From: Cellulomonas sp. 73-92
GTDB taxonomy: Bacteria > Actinomycetota > Actinomycetes > Actinomycetales > Cellulomonadaceae
Direction of reading: 5' to 3'
DNA: 64,000 bases
Assembly (NCBI RefSeq): GCF_001898175.1
Contig: NZ_MKTH01000008.1
Location: 400,361-464,360 of the forward strand
The notes beneath the pieces were generated by a model that was not told the DNA's origin, did not search any database, and was given only the letters and a program-made list of their open reading frames with translations. Of the stretch, positions 30,783 to 39,166 are shown piece by piece. The translations under genes and the position numbers were made by a program. Each line of letters opens with the position of its first letter. Position 1 is the first letter of the stretch.

Positions 30783-33365
30783 ATGAGCCCCGAGACGTCG
30801 CAGCCGATCACCGTCGACGGCCACCGCATCCGGCTCACCAACCTCGACAAGGTGCTGTACCCGGAGACGGGCACGACGAAGGGCGAGGTGCTCGACTACC
30901 TCGCGCGCATCGCGCCGGTGCTCATCCCCCATGCCCGGCACCGCACGGCCACCCGCAAGCGCTGGCCCGACGGCGTGGACGGCCCCGTCTTCTTCCAGAA
31001 GAACGCCGACGCCTCCACTCCCTCGTGGGTGCGCACGCACCGCATCACGCACACGAGCTCCACCAACGACTACGTGCTCGTCGACGACCTGGCGACCCTC
31101 ACCTGGCTCGGCCAGACCGCGACGCTGGAGATCCACGTGCCGCAGTGGCAGGTGGGCCGCGCCGGCGCGCACCTGGCGCCCGACCGGATGGTGCTCGACC
31201 TCGACCCGGGCGAGGGCGCCGGGCTGGCGGAGTGCGCCGAGGTCGCCCGGCTGGCCCGCGACATCCTGCGCGGCATGGGCCTGGACCCGCTGCCCGTCAC
31301 CAGCGGCTCGAAGGGCATCCACCTGTACGCGGCGCTCGACGGCCGGCAGGACACCGACCAGGTCAGCGCGGTGGCGCACGAGCTGGCGCGCTACCTCGAG
31401 GCGGAGCACCCCGACCTCGTCGTCAGCGACATGAAGAAGTCGATCCGCGCCGGGAAGGTGCTCGTCGACTGGTCGCAGAACAACGGCAGCAAGACGACGA
31501 TCGCGCCCTACTCGCTGCGCGGTCGCCCGCACCCCATGGTCGCGGCGCCGCGGACGTGGGAGGAGCTCGAGGACCCGCAGCTGCGGCACCTCGCGTACGA
31601 CGAGGTCCTCGACCGCGTCGCACGCGACGGCGACCTGCTGGCGCCGCTCCTGGGCGCCCACCTGGCGCAGCTGGAGCCGACGCCCGAGCACCTCGCCCGG
31701 CTCGAGGCGTACAACGCCAAGCGCGACCCGGCCCGGACGCCGGAGCCGTTCGGCAGCGGCGAGCCGCGCCCGGAGGGCGCGCCGCCACGGTTCGTCATCC
31801 AGGAGCACCACGCCCGCCGCCTGCACTTCGACTTCCGGCTCGAGCACGAGGGCGTGCTCGTCTCGTGGGCCCTGCCGAAGGGCGAGCCCACCGACCCGAA
31901 GCGGAACAACCTCGCGGTGCAGACGGAGGACCACCCCCTCGCGTACGGCGACTTCGAGGGCGAGATCCCCAAGGGCGAGTACGGCGGTGGCACCGTGTCG
32001 ATCTGGGACCGCGGGACGTACGAGCTCGAGAAGTGGCGCGAGGGCGCCGAGGTCATCGTCACGCTCCACAGCGACCGGCGCGGCTCGCGCCGCCTCGCGC
32101 TCATCCGCACCGGCAAGGCGGACGACGAGGCCACGTGGCTGATCCACCGCACCAAGGACCAGCCGGGTGACCCGGAGCAGTCCGCGGCCGACGAGGCCGC
32201 GCACGACGAGGCTCGTGCCGACCTGACCGGCGAGGCGGACCCGGCGGACACGGCGGACACGGCGGACCCGGCGGACCCGGCGGACACGGCGGACAACGGT
32301 GCGTCGCCGCGACGGACGGCGGACGCCGGCACGCGGCATCGCCCGGCGGTCGACGACGAGCCGGCTCGAGTCGCCGTGCCGCTGCACCCGATGCTGGCCT
32401 CGTCGGCCACCGCCGGCGAACGGCGCGAGCTCACCGCGGACGGTGCGGCGCGCGAGCCGCGCTGGGCCTTCGAGATGAAGTGGGACGGCTACCGCGCGCT
32501 CGCCGTCGTCGAGGCCGCGTCCGACGGTGGCCGGCGGCTCCGGCTCCTGTCGCGGACCGGCCAGGACCTCACCGCGACCTACCCCGAGCTGCACGTGCTC
32601 GCCGACCAGGTGCGCGGCGACCTGCCGGTGGTGCTGGACGGCGAGATCGTCGCCGTCGACGCCGCGGGCCGCCCCGACTTCCGGCGCCTCCAGCGGCACA
32701 CCGGGCCGGTCGACCTCATGGTGTTCGACGTCCTCCAGGCCGGGTCACGGACCCTGCTGCGCACGCCGTACGACGAGCGCCGCGGCGTCCTCGACCGCGT
32801 GCTCGGCCCGGCGGCACCGATCCACGTGCCGCCGGCGTTCGACGGCGACCTCGAGGCGGCGAGCGCCACCGCGCAGCGGCTGCGCCTCGAAGGCGTCATG
32901 GCCAAGCGCCGCGACTCGACCTACACCACGGGGGCCCGGTCGCGGCTGTGGCTGAAGTTCAAGCGCACGCGCACGCAGGAGGTGGTGGTCGTCGGCTGGC
33001 GGCCGCTGCACGCGGGCGAGCCGCGCTCCGACGACCGGTTCGTCGGCGGCCTGCTGCTCGCGGTCCCCGGCCCCGACGGCGACCTGCGCTACGCCGGCCG
33101 GGTCGGCACGGGGTTCAGCGACGCCGACCGGCGGGCCGTGGCGACCCGGCTGGCGTCGCTCGACCGGAAGAGCCCGCCCCTGGAGGGCGTGCCGAGGATC
33201 GACGCCCGGTACGCCCACTGGGTCACCCCGTCCCTCGTCGGCGAGGTGGAGGCGGCGGAGTGGACGGCCGACCCGGCCACGGACCCGGAGGCCCGCCTGC
33301 GCGCGCCGTCGTGGCGCGGCTGGCGCGAGGACAAGAGGCCCGACGAGGTCGTCGTCGAGATCTGA
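30783..33365 (+). CDS. ligD: multifunctional non-homologous end-joining DNA ligase
   Basis: 860 residues in the mycobacterial order polymerase-phosphoesterase-ligase. PolDom, about 10-290: LTNLDKVLYPETGTTKGEVLDYL, MVLDLDPGEGAG, SGSKGIHLYAAL. Phosphoesterase, about 325-460: FVIQEHHARRLHFDFRLEHEGVLVSWALPKG. Ligase, about 550-860: FEMKWDGYRAL with adenylated K566, DGEIVAVD, MVFDVL, EGVMAKRRDS and WLKFKR. With Ku it repairs double-strand breaks by filling, trimming and sealing. ATG 30783 has GAGGAGGAG upstream. The linker is a 9-bp repeat. ku lies convergently 85 bp downstream. Confidence 0.95.
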   Translation: MSPETSQPITVDGHRIRLTNLDKVLYPETGTTKGEVLDYLARIAPVLIPHARHRTATRKRWPDGVDGPVFFQKNADASTPSWVRTHRITHTSSTNDYVLVDDLATLTWLGQTATLEIHVPQWQVGRAGAHLAPDRMVLDLDPGEGAGLAECAEVARLARDILRGMGLDPLPVTSGSKGIHLYAALDGRQDTDQVSAVAHELARYLEAEHPDLVVSDMKKSIRAGKVLVDWSQNNGSKTTIAPYSLRGRPHPMVAAPRTWEELEDPQLRHLAYDEVLDRVARDGDLLAPLLGAHLAQLEPTPEHLARLEAYNAKRDPARTPEPFGSGEPRPEGAPPRFVIQEHHARRLHFDFRLEHEGVLVSWALPKGEPTDPKRNNLAVQTEDHPLAYGDFEGEIPKGEYGGGTVSIWDRGTYELEKWREGAEVIVTLHSDRRGSRRLALIRTGKADDEATWLIHRTKDQPGDPEQSAADEAAHDEARADLTGEADPADTADTADPADPADTADNGASPRRTADAGTRHRPAVDDEPARVAVPLHPMLASSATAGERRELTADGAAREPRWAFEMKWDGYRALAVVEAASDGGRRLRLLSRTGQDLTATYPELHVLADQVRGDLPVVLDGEIVAVDAAGRPDFRRLQRHTGPVDLMVFDVLQAGSRTLLRTPYDERRGVLDRVLGPAAPIHVPPAFDGDLEAASATAQRLRLEGVMAKRRDSTYTTGARSRLWLKFKRTRTQEVVVVGWRPLHAGEPRSDDRFVGGLLLAVPGPDGDLRYAGRVGTGFSDADRRAVATRLASLDRKSPPLEGVPRIDARYAHWVTPSLVGEVEAAEWTADPATDPEARLRAPSWRGWREDKRPDEVVVEI
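32235..32294 (+). repeat. In-frame 9-bp minisatellite in ligD linker
   Basis: About 6.7 copies of GCGGACMCG encode (A-D-P/T)n between the phosphoesterase and ligase domains. Copy number may vary between strains without breaking the frame. Confidence 0.8.
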
Positions 33366-33399
33366 CCCGTCGGCCCCCGGGGCGACCTCGGTGAAGCCC

Positions 33400-33418
33400 G
33401 GACCGTGCTGGACGGTCC
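33400..33418. terminator. Hairpin between ligD and ku
   Basis: GGACCGT (33400-33406) and ACGGTCC (33412-33418) form a 7-bp stem with a 5-nt loop between the convergent stops of ligD and ku. Confidence 0.55.
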
Positions 33419-33450
33419 AGAGCCCACGGAAGTCGGGCGAGGGTTCCGCG

Positions 33451-34311
33451 TCAGCCGGTCCTCTTGCGGGCCCGCGCCGCCGCGTGCGGCTCCGCCTCGG
33501 CCTCGTCGGCCGCGCCGCCGCGCTTCGCCTTGGCCTCCGCGACGCTCTTGCGCAGCGCGTCCATGAGGTCGATGACCTCGGCACCGCCGCCCTCCTCGGC
33601 GCGTTCCCCGAAGGTGGCCGCGGTGTCGACCGCCTCGCCCCGCTCGAGCTTCGCCTCGACGAGCTGGCGCAGCTGCACCTGGTACTCGTCGGTGTACTGC
33701 TCGGGCGTGAAGTCGGTCGCGAAGCTGTCGACGAGCTGCTTGCTCATGGCCAGCTCGCGGTCGGAGACCTCCACCTTCGCCTCGAGCGACGGGAACTCCG
33801 CCGCGCGGACCTCGTCGGCCCACAGCAGCGTCTGCAGCACCAGCACGTCGCCGCGCACCCGCAGCGCGGCCAGGCTGGTGCGCTGGCGCAGCGCGAACTT
33901 CACCACGGCCGTGCGGTCGGTGGCCTGCAGCGTCTCGCGCAGCAGCACGTAGGCCTTCGTCGACTTCGAGTCGGGCTCGAGGTAGTACGTGCGGTCGAGC
34001 ATGATCGGGTCGATCTGGTCGCTCGGCACGAACTCGACGACCTCGATCTCCCGGTCGCGCTCGGCGGGCAGCGCCGCGAGGTCCTCCTTGGTGAGCACCA
34101 CCGTGCGCTCGCCGTCGTCGTACGCCCGGTCGATGTGCTCGTACGCGACGGTCTCGCCGTCGAGCTCGCAGACGCGCTGGTAGCGGATGCGGCCGCCGTC
34201 GGCGTCGTGGACCTGGTGCAACGGGACGTCATGGTCCTCGGTCGCGCTGTAGAGCTTGACCGGCACGTTGACGAGCCCGAAGGCGACGGAGCCCTTCCAG
34301 ATGGAGCGCAT
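33451..34311 (-). CDS. ku: Ku DNA end-binding protein
   Basis: 286-residue prokaryotic Ku. MRSIWKGSVAFGLVNVPVKLYSATEDHDVPLHQVHDADGG is the diagnostic N-terminus, and the core runs to about residue 250 with YLEPDSKSTKAYVLLRETLQATDRTAVVKFALR. The short basic, Ala-rich tail (AARARKRTG) resembles tails that aid DNA binding. It forms a ring homodimer on DNA ends and recruits LigD. Convergent placement with ligD makes a complete two-component end-joining cassette. Confidence 0.95.
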   Translation of the reverse strand: MRSIWKGSVAFGLVNVPVKLYSATEDHDVPLHQVHDADGGRIRYQRVCELDGETVAYEHIDRAYDDGERTVVLTKEDLAALPAERDREIEVVEFVPSDQIDPIMLDRTYYLEPDSKSTKAYVLLRETLQATDRTAVVKFALRQRTSLAALRVRGDVLVLQTLLWADEVRAAEFPSLEAKVEVSDRELAMSKQLVDSFATDFTPEQYTDEYQVQLRQLVEAKLERGEAVDTAATFGERAEEGGGAEVIDLMDALRKSVAEAKAKRGGAADEAEAEPHAAARARKRTG

Positions 34312-34393
34312 GGGACCATGGTCCCCCGTCAGCGCGCCGCTGACCAGGGCTGCGGCCGGTGACCGCCGCGGGCGGCCGCCGGGCGGTGGCGCC

Positions 34394-34810
34394 TCATGCG
34401 TTCGCGGGCCGCGCCGAGACCTGGCCGAGGACCGAGGTGGGGTCGCTCACGATCGCCAGGTCGCCCAGCGAGACGATCCCGACGACCTTGTCGCCCGAGA
34501 CCACCGGCAACCGGCGCACGGCGTGCTGGGCCATGACGCGGGCCGCGTCGGCGACGTCGTCGTCCGGGGAGACCGTGACGAGGTCGCCGCTGCAGGCCTC
34601 GGAGACCGGGGTGTCGGGCCCGCCGCCGGCGGCCAGGACGCGCACGACGAGGTCGCGGTCGGTGACGAGCCCGACGAGCTGGCCGCCGTCGGTGACGACG
34701 ACCGCTCCGACGTCGGCCGTGTGCATGAGCTCGGCCGCATCGCGCGCGGTCCTCATGGAGCTGATCGAGATGATGTCCGGGGTCAGCACGTCGCTGACTG
34801 TCGTTGCCAT
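34394..34810 (-). CDS. CBS-domain pair protein
   Basis: 138 residues made of two CBS motifs: SVSDVLTPDIISISSMRTARDAAELMHTADVGAVVVTDGGQLVGLVTDRDLV and PVSEACSGDLVTVSPDDDVADAARVMAQHAVRRLPVVSGDKVVGIVSLGDLA. Such pairs bind adenosine nucleotides and sense energy state. No fused effector domain is present. GAGGAG precedes ATG 34810. Confidence 0.87.
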   Translation of the reverse strand: MATTVSDVLTPDIISISSMRTARDAAELMHTADVGAVVVTDGGQLVGLVTDRDLVVRVLAAGGGPDTPVSEACSGDLVTVSPDDDVADAARVMAQHAVRRLPVVSGDKVVGIVSLGDLAIVSDPTSVLGQVSARPANA

Positions 34811-34971
34811 GTCCGCTCCTCACCCGCCTCGACGGCGTGCCGGGGTCGGCGGCGCACTCCGCACCGCGACCCGCCGGCCCGGACGTCGGGGGGTGACGAC
34901 CGGGCCGGCGGGGGCCGTGGCAGTCGCCCGCCGAGGCCCTGCGCCCGGCGGGCGACTGGTATCGAGCGCGG

Positions 34972-35241
34972 CTAGTGGTGCCGCAGCGCGCTGATGAGCT
35001 CGCGCTTGTTCATCGTCGAGCGCCCGCGGATGCCGATCTCGGCGGCGCGCTTGTGCAGCTCGCTCACCGTCATGTCGGCGTAGTCGCCGGAGCGGCCACC
35101 CTTGGCGGCCACGGCGCGGCGGCCGCGCGCGGCGCTGGCATTGGCGATCCGGGCCGACTTCTCCTTGCTGTTGCCCTCGTCGCGCAGCTTCTCGTAGAGG
35201 TCCTTGTCCTTGACGCTCGGACCCGGGCTACGTCCCGGCAT
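34972..35241 (-). CDS. small Rho-N-like domain protein
   Basis: 89-residue basic protein. MPGRSPGPSVKDKDLYEKLRDEGNSKEKSARIANASAARGRRAV matches a small family (DUF7218-like) with a KEKSARIANA segment, and YADMTVSELHKRAAEIGIRGRSTMNKRELISALR fits a Rho-terminator N-terminal (SAP-like) helix pair, so nucleic acid binding is plausible. GGGAGG precedes ATG 35241. Function unknown; often in stress-associated gene neighbourhoods, which fits the adjacent small membrane protein and CBS gene. Confidence 0.75.
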   Translation of the reverse strand: MPGRSPGPSVKDKDLYEKLRDEGNSKEKSARIANASAARGRRAVAAKGGRSGDYADMTVSELHKRAAEIGIRGRSTMNKRELISALRHH

Positions 35242-35306
35242 GACGACCTCCCTACGTCGTTGTGCCTGGTGCGGAGCGGGTCGCCCCGCACGCCCTCTGT
35301 CCCTCG

Positions 35307-35546
35307 TTACGGCTCGATGCGGGCGTCGTGGACCTCCGTGCCCGTCACGGGGTCACGCTGGGTGACGTCGTGCGACACGATGCCGCGGCGGCGCGTCATC
35401 GTGAGCGACAGGATGATCGCCAGGAGGCCGCCGGCCATGAGGATCCAACCGACGACGCTGATGTCGATGCCGCTGACGTGGATCGACGTGGCGAAGGTGA
35501 GCACGGCGCCGACGACGAGCAGGAAGATGCCGAGTCCCAGATACAT
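35307..35546 (-). CDS. DUF6458-like small membrane protein
   Basis: 79 residues with two transmembrane helices (LGLGIFLLVVGAVLTFAT and VVGWILMAGGLLAIILSL) and a charged tail. The pattern fits DUF6458, a common actinobacterial family of unknown function. AGAGGAG precedes ATG 35546. Confidence 0.8.
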   Translation of the reverse strand: MYLGLGIFLLVVGAVLTFATSIHVSGIDISVVGWILMAGGLLAIILSLTMTRRRGIVSHDVTQRDPVTGTEVHDARIEP

Positions 35547-35750
35547 GACGACTCCTCTCGCGAGGGGCCGGGCCCCTTCCGGACCCGTTCGCCCGCGGCG
35601 GCCCGAGGCACGCCCGCTGGCGGGGCGGCCGGGACGTCTGCTGGACCGGCGGCCGCTCGTTCACCGTAACGCCGGGGCGCGGGCGGCGCGCGTCGACCGG
35701 GTGCGCGGGCGTCGGGGCGGGGATCCGCCGTGCACGCCTGCCGCGCTCGG

Positions 35751-36497
35751 CTACACCTCGCCGGGATCGGCCGCGGCCCGGTCGTCGTCCGCCCGCCGCC
35801 ACGCACGCGCGGACCGCGCGTCCGGCACCACCCAGCCCAGGCGCAGCGACAGCAGCCGGAACCCGATGACGAGCAGGACGACCGCCCACTGCGTCGCCCC
35901 GTTGAGCCAGCCGGCGTGCCAGAGGGCGGCCGTCAGGCCCGCGCCGAGCAGCGCGGGGATCGCGTAGAGCTTGCGGTCGGCGAGGACCAGCGGCACCTCG
36001 CTGACGAGGATGTCGCGCAGGATGCCGCCGCCGATCCCGGTGAGCAGCCCGACGACCACGGACGCCGTCACGTTGGCGCCCATCCCCAGCGCCTTCATGG
36101 TGCCGAGCAGGACGAACACGCCGAGGGCGCACGCGTCGAGCACGACGACCGCGCGGCGGTTACGCGACACCCGGGGGTGGAACAGGAGCACCGCCAGGCC
36201 GGCGACCAGCGCCGTGACGATGTAGCTCCAGTCGGCGATCCCCACGGGTGGCGTCGCGCCGATGAGCACGTCGCGCAGCATGCCGCCGCCCAGGCCGGTG
36301 GCCCACGCCAGGACGAGGACGCCGAACACGTCGAACTCCTTGCGGACCGCCGCCAGGCCTCCCGACAGGGCGGCGGCGAAGACGCCGACGAGCTCGAGCC
36401 GGGTGTCGACGAGGAGGTGCGCCAGGTCGTCGACGCCCGGCGCCGACGGCGTGCTCAGCACGTGCAGGAGGACGGGGGCCAGGTCCACGGCGGACAT
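35751..36497 (-). CDS. TRIC/UPF0126 family cation channel
   Basis: 248 residues, about seven spans as two repeats of the UPF0126 unit: VFAAALSGGLAAVRKEFDVFGVLVLAWATGLGGGMLRDVLIG, and ALGVFVLLGTMKALGMGANVTASVVVGLLTGIGGGILRDILVS. The paired GGG-R-D motifs are the hallmark of bacterial homologues of trimeric intracellular cation channels. It is an integral membrane protein, probably a monovalent-cation channel. Start ATG 36497 diverges from the FetB-like gene. Confidence 0.88.
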   Translation of the reverse strand: MSAVDLAPVLLHVLSTPSAPGVDDLAHLLVDTRLELVGVFAAALSGGLAAVRKEFDVFGVLVLAWATGLGGGMLRDVLIGATPPVGIADWSYIVTALVAGLAVLLFHPRVSRNRRAVVVLDACALGVFVLLGTMKALGMGANVTASVVVGLLTGIGGGILRDILVSEVPLVLADRKLYAIPALLGAGLTAALWHAGWLNGATQWAVVLLVIGFRLLSLRLGWVVPDARSARAWRRADDDRAAADPGEV

Positions 36498-36601
36498 TGT
36501 CCCCGTCCGGCCGCACCCACCGTGCATCCCGGGCCGTCCCGGTGCCCCCAACGCCCGGGCCGCCGCCGGGCCGCGGCCGCAGGACGCCTAGGGTTGCCAC
36601 C

Positions 36602-37360
36602 GTGCCTGCGCAGCCCGGACCGGCGGTCGCGGTCGCCCTCGTCGTCCTCGTCGTCCTGGCCGTCGCCGCCTCGCAGGTGGGGCGGCTGCGCCGCGAGCGG
36701 CAGATCGTCGTGGCGGCCGCCCGTGCGGTGCTGCAGCTGGCGGTGGTCGCCCTGGTCATCACGGTCGTGCTGCGGTCCGTCGGGTGGTCGCTCGTGTTCA
36801 CCCTGGCGATGTTCAGCGTCGCGGTCGCCACGACGTCCCGGCGAGTGGAGGCGCCGCGGGCCTGGCCGTGGGCCGCCCTCGCGATGGCGTGCGGCGTGCT
36901 GCCCGTCCTCGTCGTGATCTTCGCCACGCGGTCCGTGCCGTTCAACGGCCCGTCGCTCGTGCCGTTCGCGGGCATCGTCATCGGCGGCGTCATGAACGCG
37001 CACTCGCTCGCGGGGCGGCGCGTGTTCGGCGCCCTGCGCGACCAGCGGGAGATCTACGAGGCTGGGCTGGCCCTGGGGATGCACCCGCGCGACGCGATCG
37101 ACGTCGTGGCGCTCCGGCTTCTGCCGGAGGCCCTCGTGCCGGGGATGGACCAGACCCGCACGGTCGGCCTCGTCACACTGCCGGGCGCGTTCGTCGGCGT
37201 CATGCTCGGCGGCGGCACGCCCGCGCAGGCCGGTGCGGCGCAGGTGCTCGTGCTGGTCGGGCTGATGGCCGCGCAGACGATCACGGTGGTGGTCGCCTAC
37301 CGGCTCGTCCGCTCGGCGCGGCTGCTGCCGCCGGACCTCACGGCAGCCGTCAGCCGCTGA
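36602..37360 (+). CDS. FetB/UPF0014-like ABC permease
   Basis: 252 residues, about six spans. RAVLQLAVVALVITVVLR, FAGIVIGGVMNAHSLAGRRV and LALGMHPRDAIDVVALRLLPEALVPGMDQTRTVGLVTLPGAFVGVMLGG match the UPF0014 family (YbbM/FetB), whose E. coli member exports iron with the FetA ATPase. No ATPase gene is beside it, so its partner must lie elsewhere. A TAGGGT hexamer ends 7 nt before GTG 36602, so translation may be leaderless. Confidence 0.85.
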   Translation: MPAQPGPAVAVALVVLVVLAVAASQVGRLRRERQIVVAAARAVLQLAVVALVITVVLRSVGWSLVFTLAMFSVAVATTSRRVEAPRAWPWAALAMACGVLPVLVVIFATRSVPFNGPSLVPFAGIVIGGVMNAHSLAGRRVFGALRDQREIYEAGLALGMHPRDAIDVVALRLLPEALVPGMDQTRTVGLVTLPGAFVGVMLGGGTPAQAGAAQVLVLVGLMAAQTITVVVAYRLVRSARLLPPDLTAAVSR

Positions 37361-37400
37361 CGCGGGCGCCGGCACGGTCCGGCGTCGGCGGCCCCGCCGG

Positions 37401-38426
37401 TCACGCCGCCGAGCGCTCGCCCACCGGGCGTCGGCGCAGGCTCGGGTTCCCCACCTCGGGACCGCGGTAGACCATGTCCATGGCGCCGATGCTCTCGCCC
37501 GGCGGGACGATCGCGTCGATGCGGTCGAGCAGCTCGTCGGAGAGCACGACGTCGAGGCCGGCGAGCGTGTCCTCGAGCTGCTCCATGGTGCGCGGCCCGG
37601 CGATCGCCGACGTCACGCCCGGGTGCGCGATCGCGAAGGCCATGGCCAGGTGGGTCAGCGAGATCCCGGCCTCGGCGGACAGCGCGACGAGCTGCTCGAC
37701 GGCGGCGAGCCGACGCTCGTCGCGGAAGTGACGCATGCCGGTCCGGGTCGAGCGGAAGACGTCGTTCTCCCGGCCGGCCCGGTAGCGGCCGGTGAGCGTG
37801 CCGCCCGCCAGCGGGCTGTAGACGAGGACGCCCATGCCGTAGCGCTGCGCCGCCGGCAGGATCTCGCGCTCGATCTCCCGGTCGAGGATCGAGTAGTTCG
37901 GCTGCTCGGTGCGGAAGCGCTCGAAGCCGCGGCGCTCCGACGTCCACTGGGCCTCGACGATCTCGGAGCCCCGCATCGACGAGGTGCCGATCGCCCGCAC
38001 TTTGCCCTGCCGCACGAGGTCGGTGAGCGCGGACAGCGTCTCGTCGATGTCGGTGTCCGGGTCGGGGCGATGCACCTGGTAGAGGTCGATGTGGTCGGTC
38101 TGCATCGCGCGCAGCGAGCGCTCGACGGCCTGCACGATCCAGCGGCGGGACGCGCCGCGGTGGTTGACGTCGTCGTCGACGGCGCCGGTGAACTTGGTGG
38201 CCAGCACCACCGAGTCTCGCCGACCGCGCAGCGCCTGGCCGACGACCTCCTCGGAGTCCCCGTAGCGGTCCGCGGTGTCGATGACGTTGATCCCGGCGTC
38301 CAGGGCGCGGTGGATGATCCGGATGCCGTCCTGCCGGTCGGGGTTGCCGAGCGCGCCGAGCATCATCGCGCCCAGCGCGTACGGGGTGACCTTGATGCCG
38401 GTGCGGCCGAGGGTGCGGTACTGCAC
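37401..38426 (-). CDS. aldo/keto reductase
   Basis: 341 residues. Catalytic tetrad pieces: DTADRYGDSEEVVG (Asp and Tyr), LATKF (Lys) and YQVHRPDPD (His). The NADP-binding end SAIAGPRTMEQLEDTL is typical of the AKR11/YghZ-like group. It reduces aldehydes or ketones with NADPH; substrate unknown. AGGAGA precedes GTG 38426. The divergent TetR gene and the two palindromes between them suggest the reductase is induced by a toxic electrophile. Confidence 0.9.
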   Translation of the reverse strand: MQYRTLGRTGIKVTPYALGAMMLGALGNPDRQDGIRIIHRALDAGINVIDTADRYGDSEEVVGQALRGRRDSVVLATKFTGAVDDDVNHRGASRRWIVQAVERSLRAMQTDHIDLYQVHRPDPDTDIDETLSALTDLVRQGKVRAIGTSSMRGSEIVEAQWTSERRGFERFRTEQPNYSILDREIEREILPAAQRYGMGVLVYSPLAGGTLTGRYRAGRENDVFRSTRTGMRHFRDERRLAAVEQLVALSAEAGISLTHLAMAFAIAHPGVTSAIAGPRTMEQLEDTLAGLDVVLSDELLDRIDAIVPPGESIGAMDMVYRGPEVGNPSLRRRPVGERSAA

Positions 38427-38492
38427 GATCTGTTCTCCTGCCGTCTCGCGGACGCTGGCCCCGGGGGGCGAGGCGTCCTAGGATCCAGTAAT

Positions 38493-38507
38493 CGGAACAT
38501 CGTTCCG
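38493..38507. promoter_or_regulatory. TetR operator palindrome 1
   Basis: CGGAACATCGTTCCG has perfect 6-bp arms, CGGAAC and GTTCCG, with a 3-bp centre, in the AKR-tetR divergent region. Confidence 0.75.
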
Positions 38508-38512
38508 CTCAC

Positions 38513-39166
38513 ATGTACCGTAAGCGGAACATTGTTCCGATTGCAAGGGGGGGGACGACCACGAGCACCGAGACGACCGCCGGGCCCGCCGCAGGCCCGG
38601 CATCCGGGGCACGGCCGAAGCGTGCCGACGCGCGGCAGAACGTCGCGGCGCTGGTGCAGGCCGCGAAGGTCGTCTTCACCGAGTCCGGCGTCGACGCGCC
38701 GGTCCGCGCGATCGCCGAGCGTGCCGGCGTCGGGGTCGGGACGCTCTACCGGCACTTTCCGCTGCGCTCCGACCTCATCTCGGCCGTGTTCCGGCACGAG
38801 ATCGACGAGTGCGTCGCGGCCGCGGGCGAGCTGGAGGCGTCCCATCCCCCTGGCGAGGCGCTCGACCTGTGGACGATGCGGTACACGGAGTTCGTCGCGA
38901 CGAAGCGCGGGCTCGCGACGGCGCTGCACTCCGGCGACCCGGCGTACGAGCCGCTGCGGGACTACTTCGCCACGCATCTCGCGCCGACGCTCGACCGCCT
39001 GCTCCGGGCGGCGACGCAGTCCGGCGAGGTGCACCAGCACGTCGAGGCCGCCGACTTCCTGAGCGCGGTCGCGAACCTCTGCCACGGGAGCGGCGCGGAG
39101 CGCATGGTCGGCCTGCTGCTCCTGGGCCTGCGCCACGACGGCGCGCCCGGGACGACGAGGGCCTGA
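38513..39166 (+). CDS. TetR-family transcriptional regulator
   Basis: 217 residues from ATG 38513. The HTH is VDAPVRAIAERAGVGVGTLYRHFPLRSDLISAVF at about residues 60-95, and the rest is a helical ligand domain. Placement next to the AKR and the two CGGAAC-N3-GTTCCG palindromes mark it as their repressor. The start is doubtful: ATG 38513 has no ribosome site, the second palindrome and an 8-G run (38547-38554) then lie inside the coding region, and there is no later in-frame ATG or GTG before the HTH. Leaderless initiation, a rare start codon, or a base error in the G-run are possible. Confidence 0.8.
   Translation: MYRKRNIVPIARGGTTTSTETTAGPAAGPASGARPKRADARQNVAALVQAAKVVFTESGVDAPVRAIAERAGVGVGTLYRHFPLRSDLISAVFRHEIDECVAAAGELEASHPPGEALDLWTMRYTEFVATKRGLATALHSGDPAYEPLRDYFATHLAPTLDRLLRAATQSGEVHQHVEAADFLSAVANLCHGSGAERMVGLLLLGLRHDGAPGTTRA
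38525..38539. promoter_or_regulatory. TetR operator palindrome 2
   Basis: CGGAACATTGTTCCG, same arms as palindrome 1 and centred 32 bp (about three helical turns) away, allowing cooperative binding on one DNA face. Confidence 0.75.
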
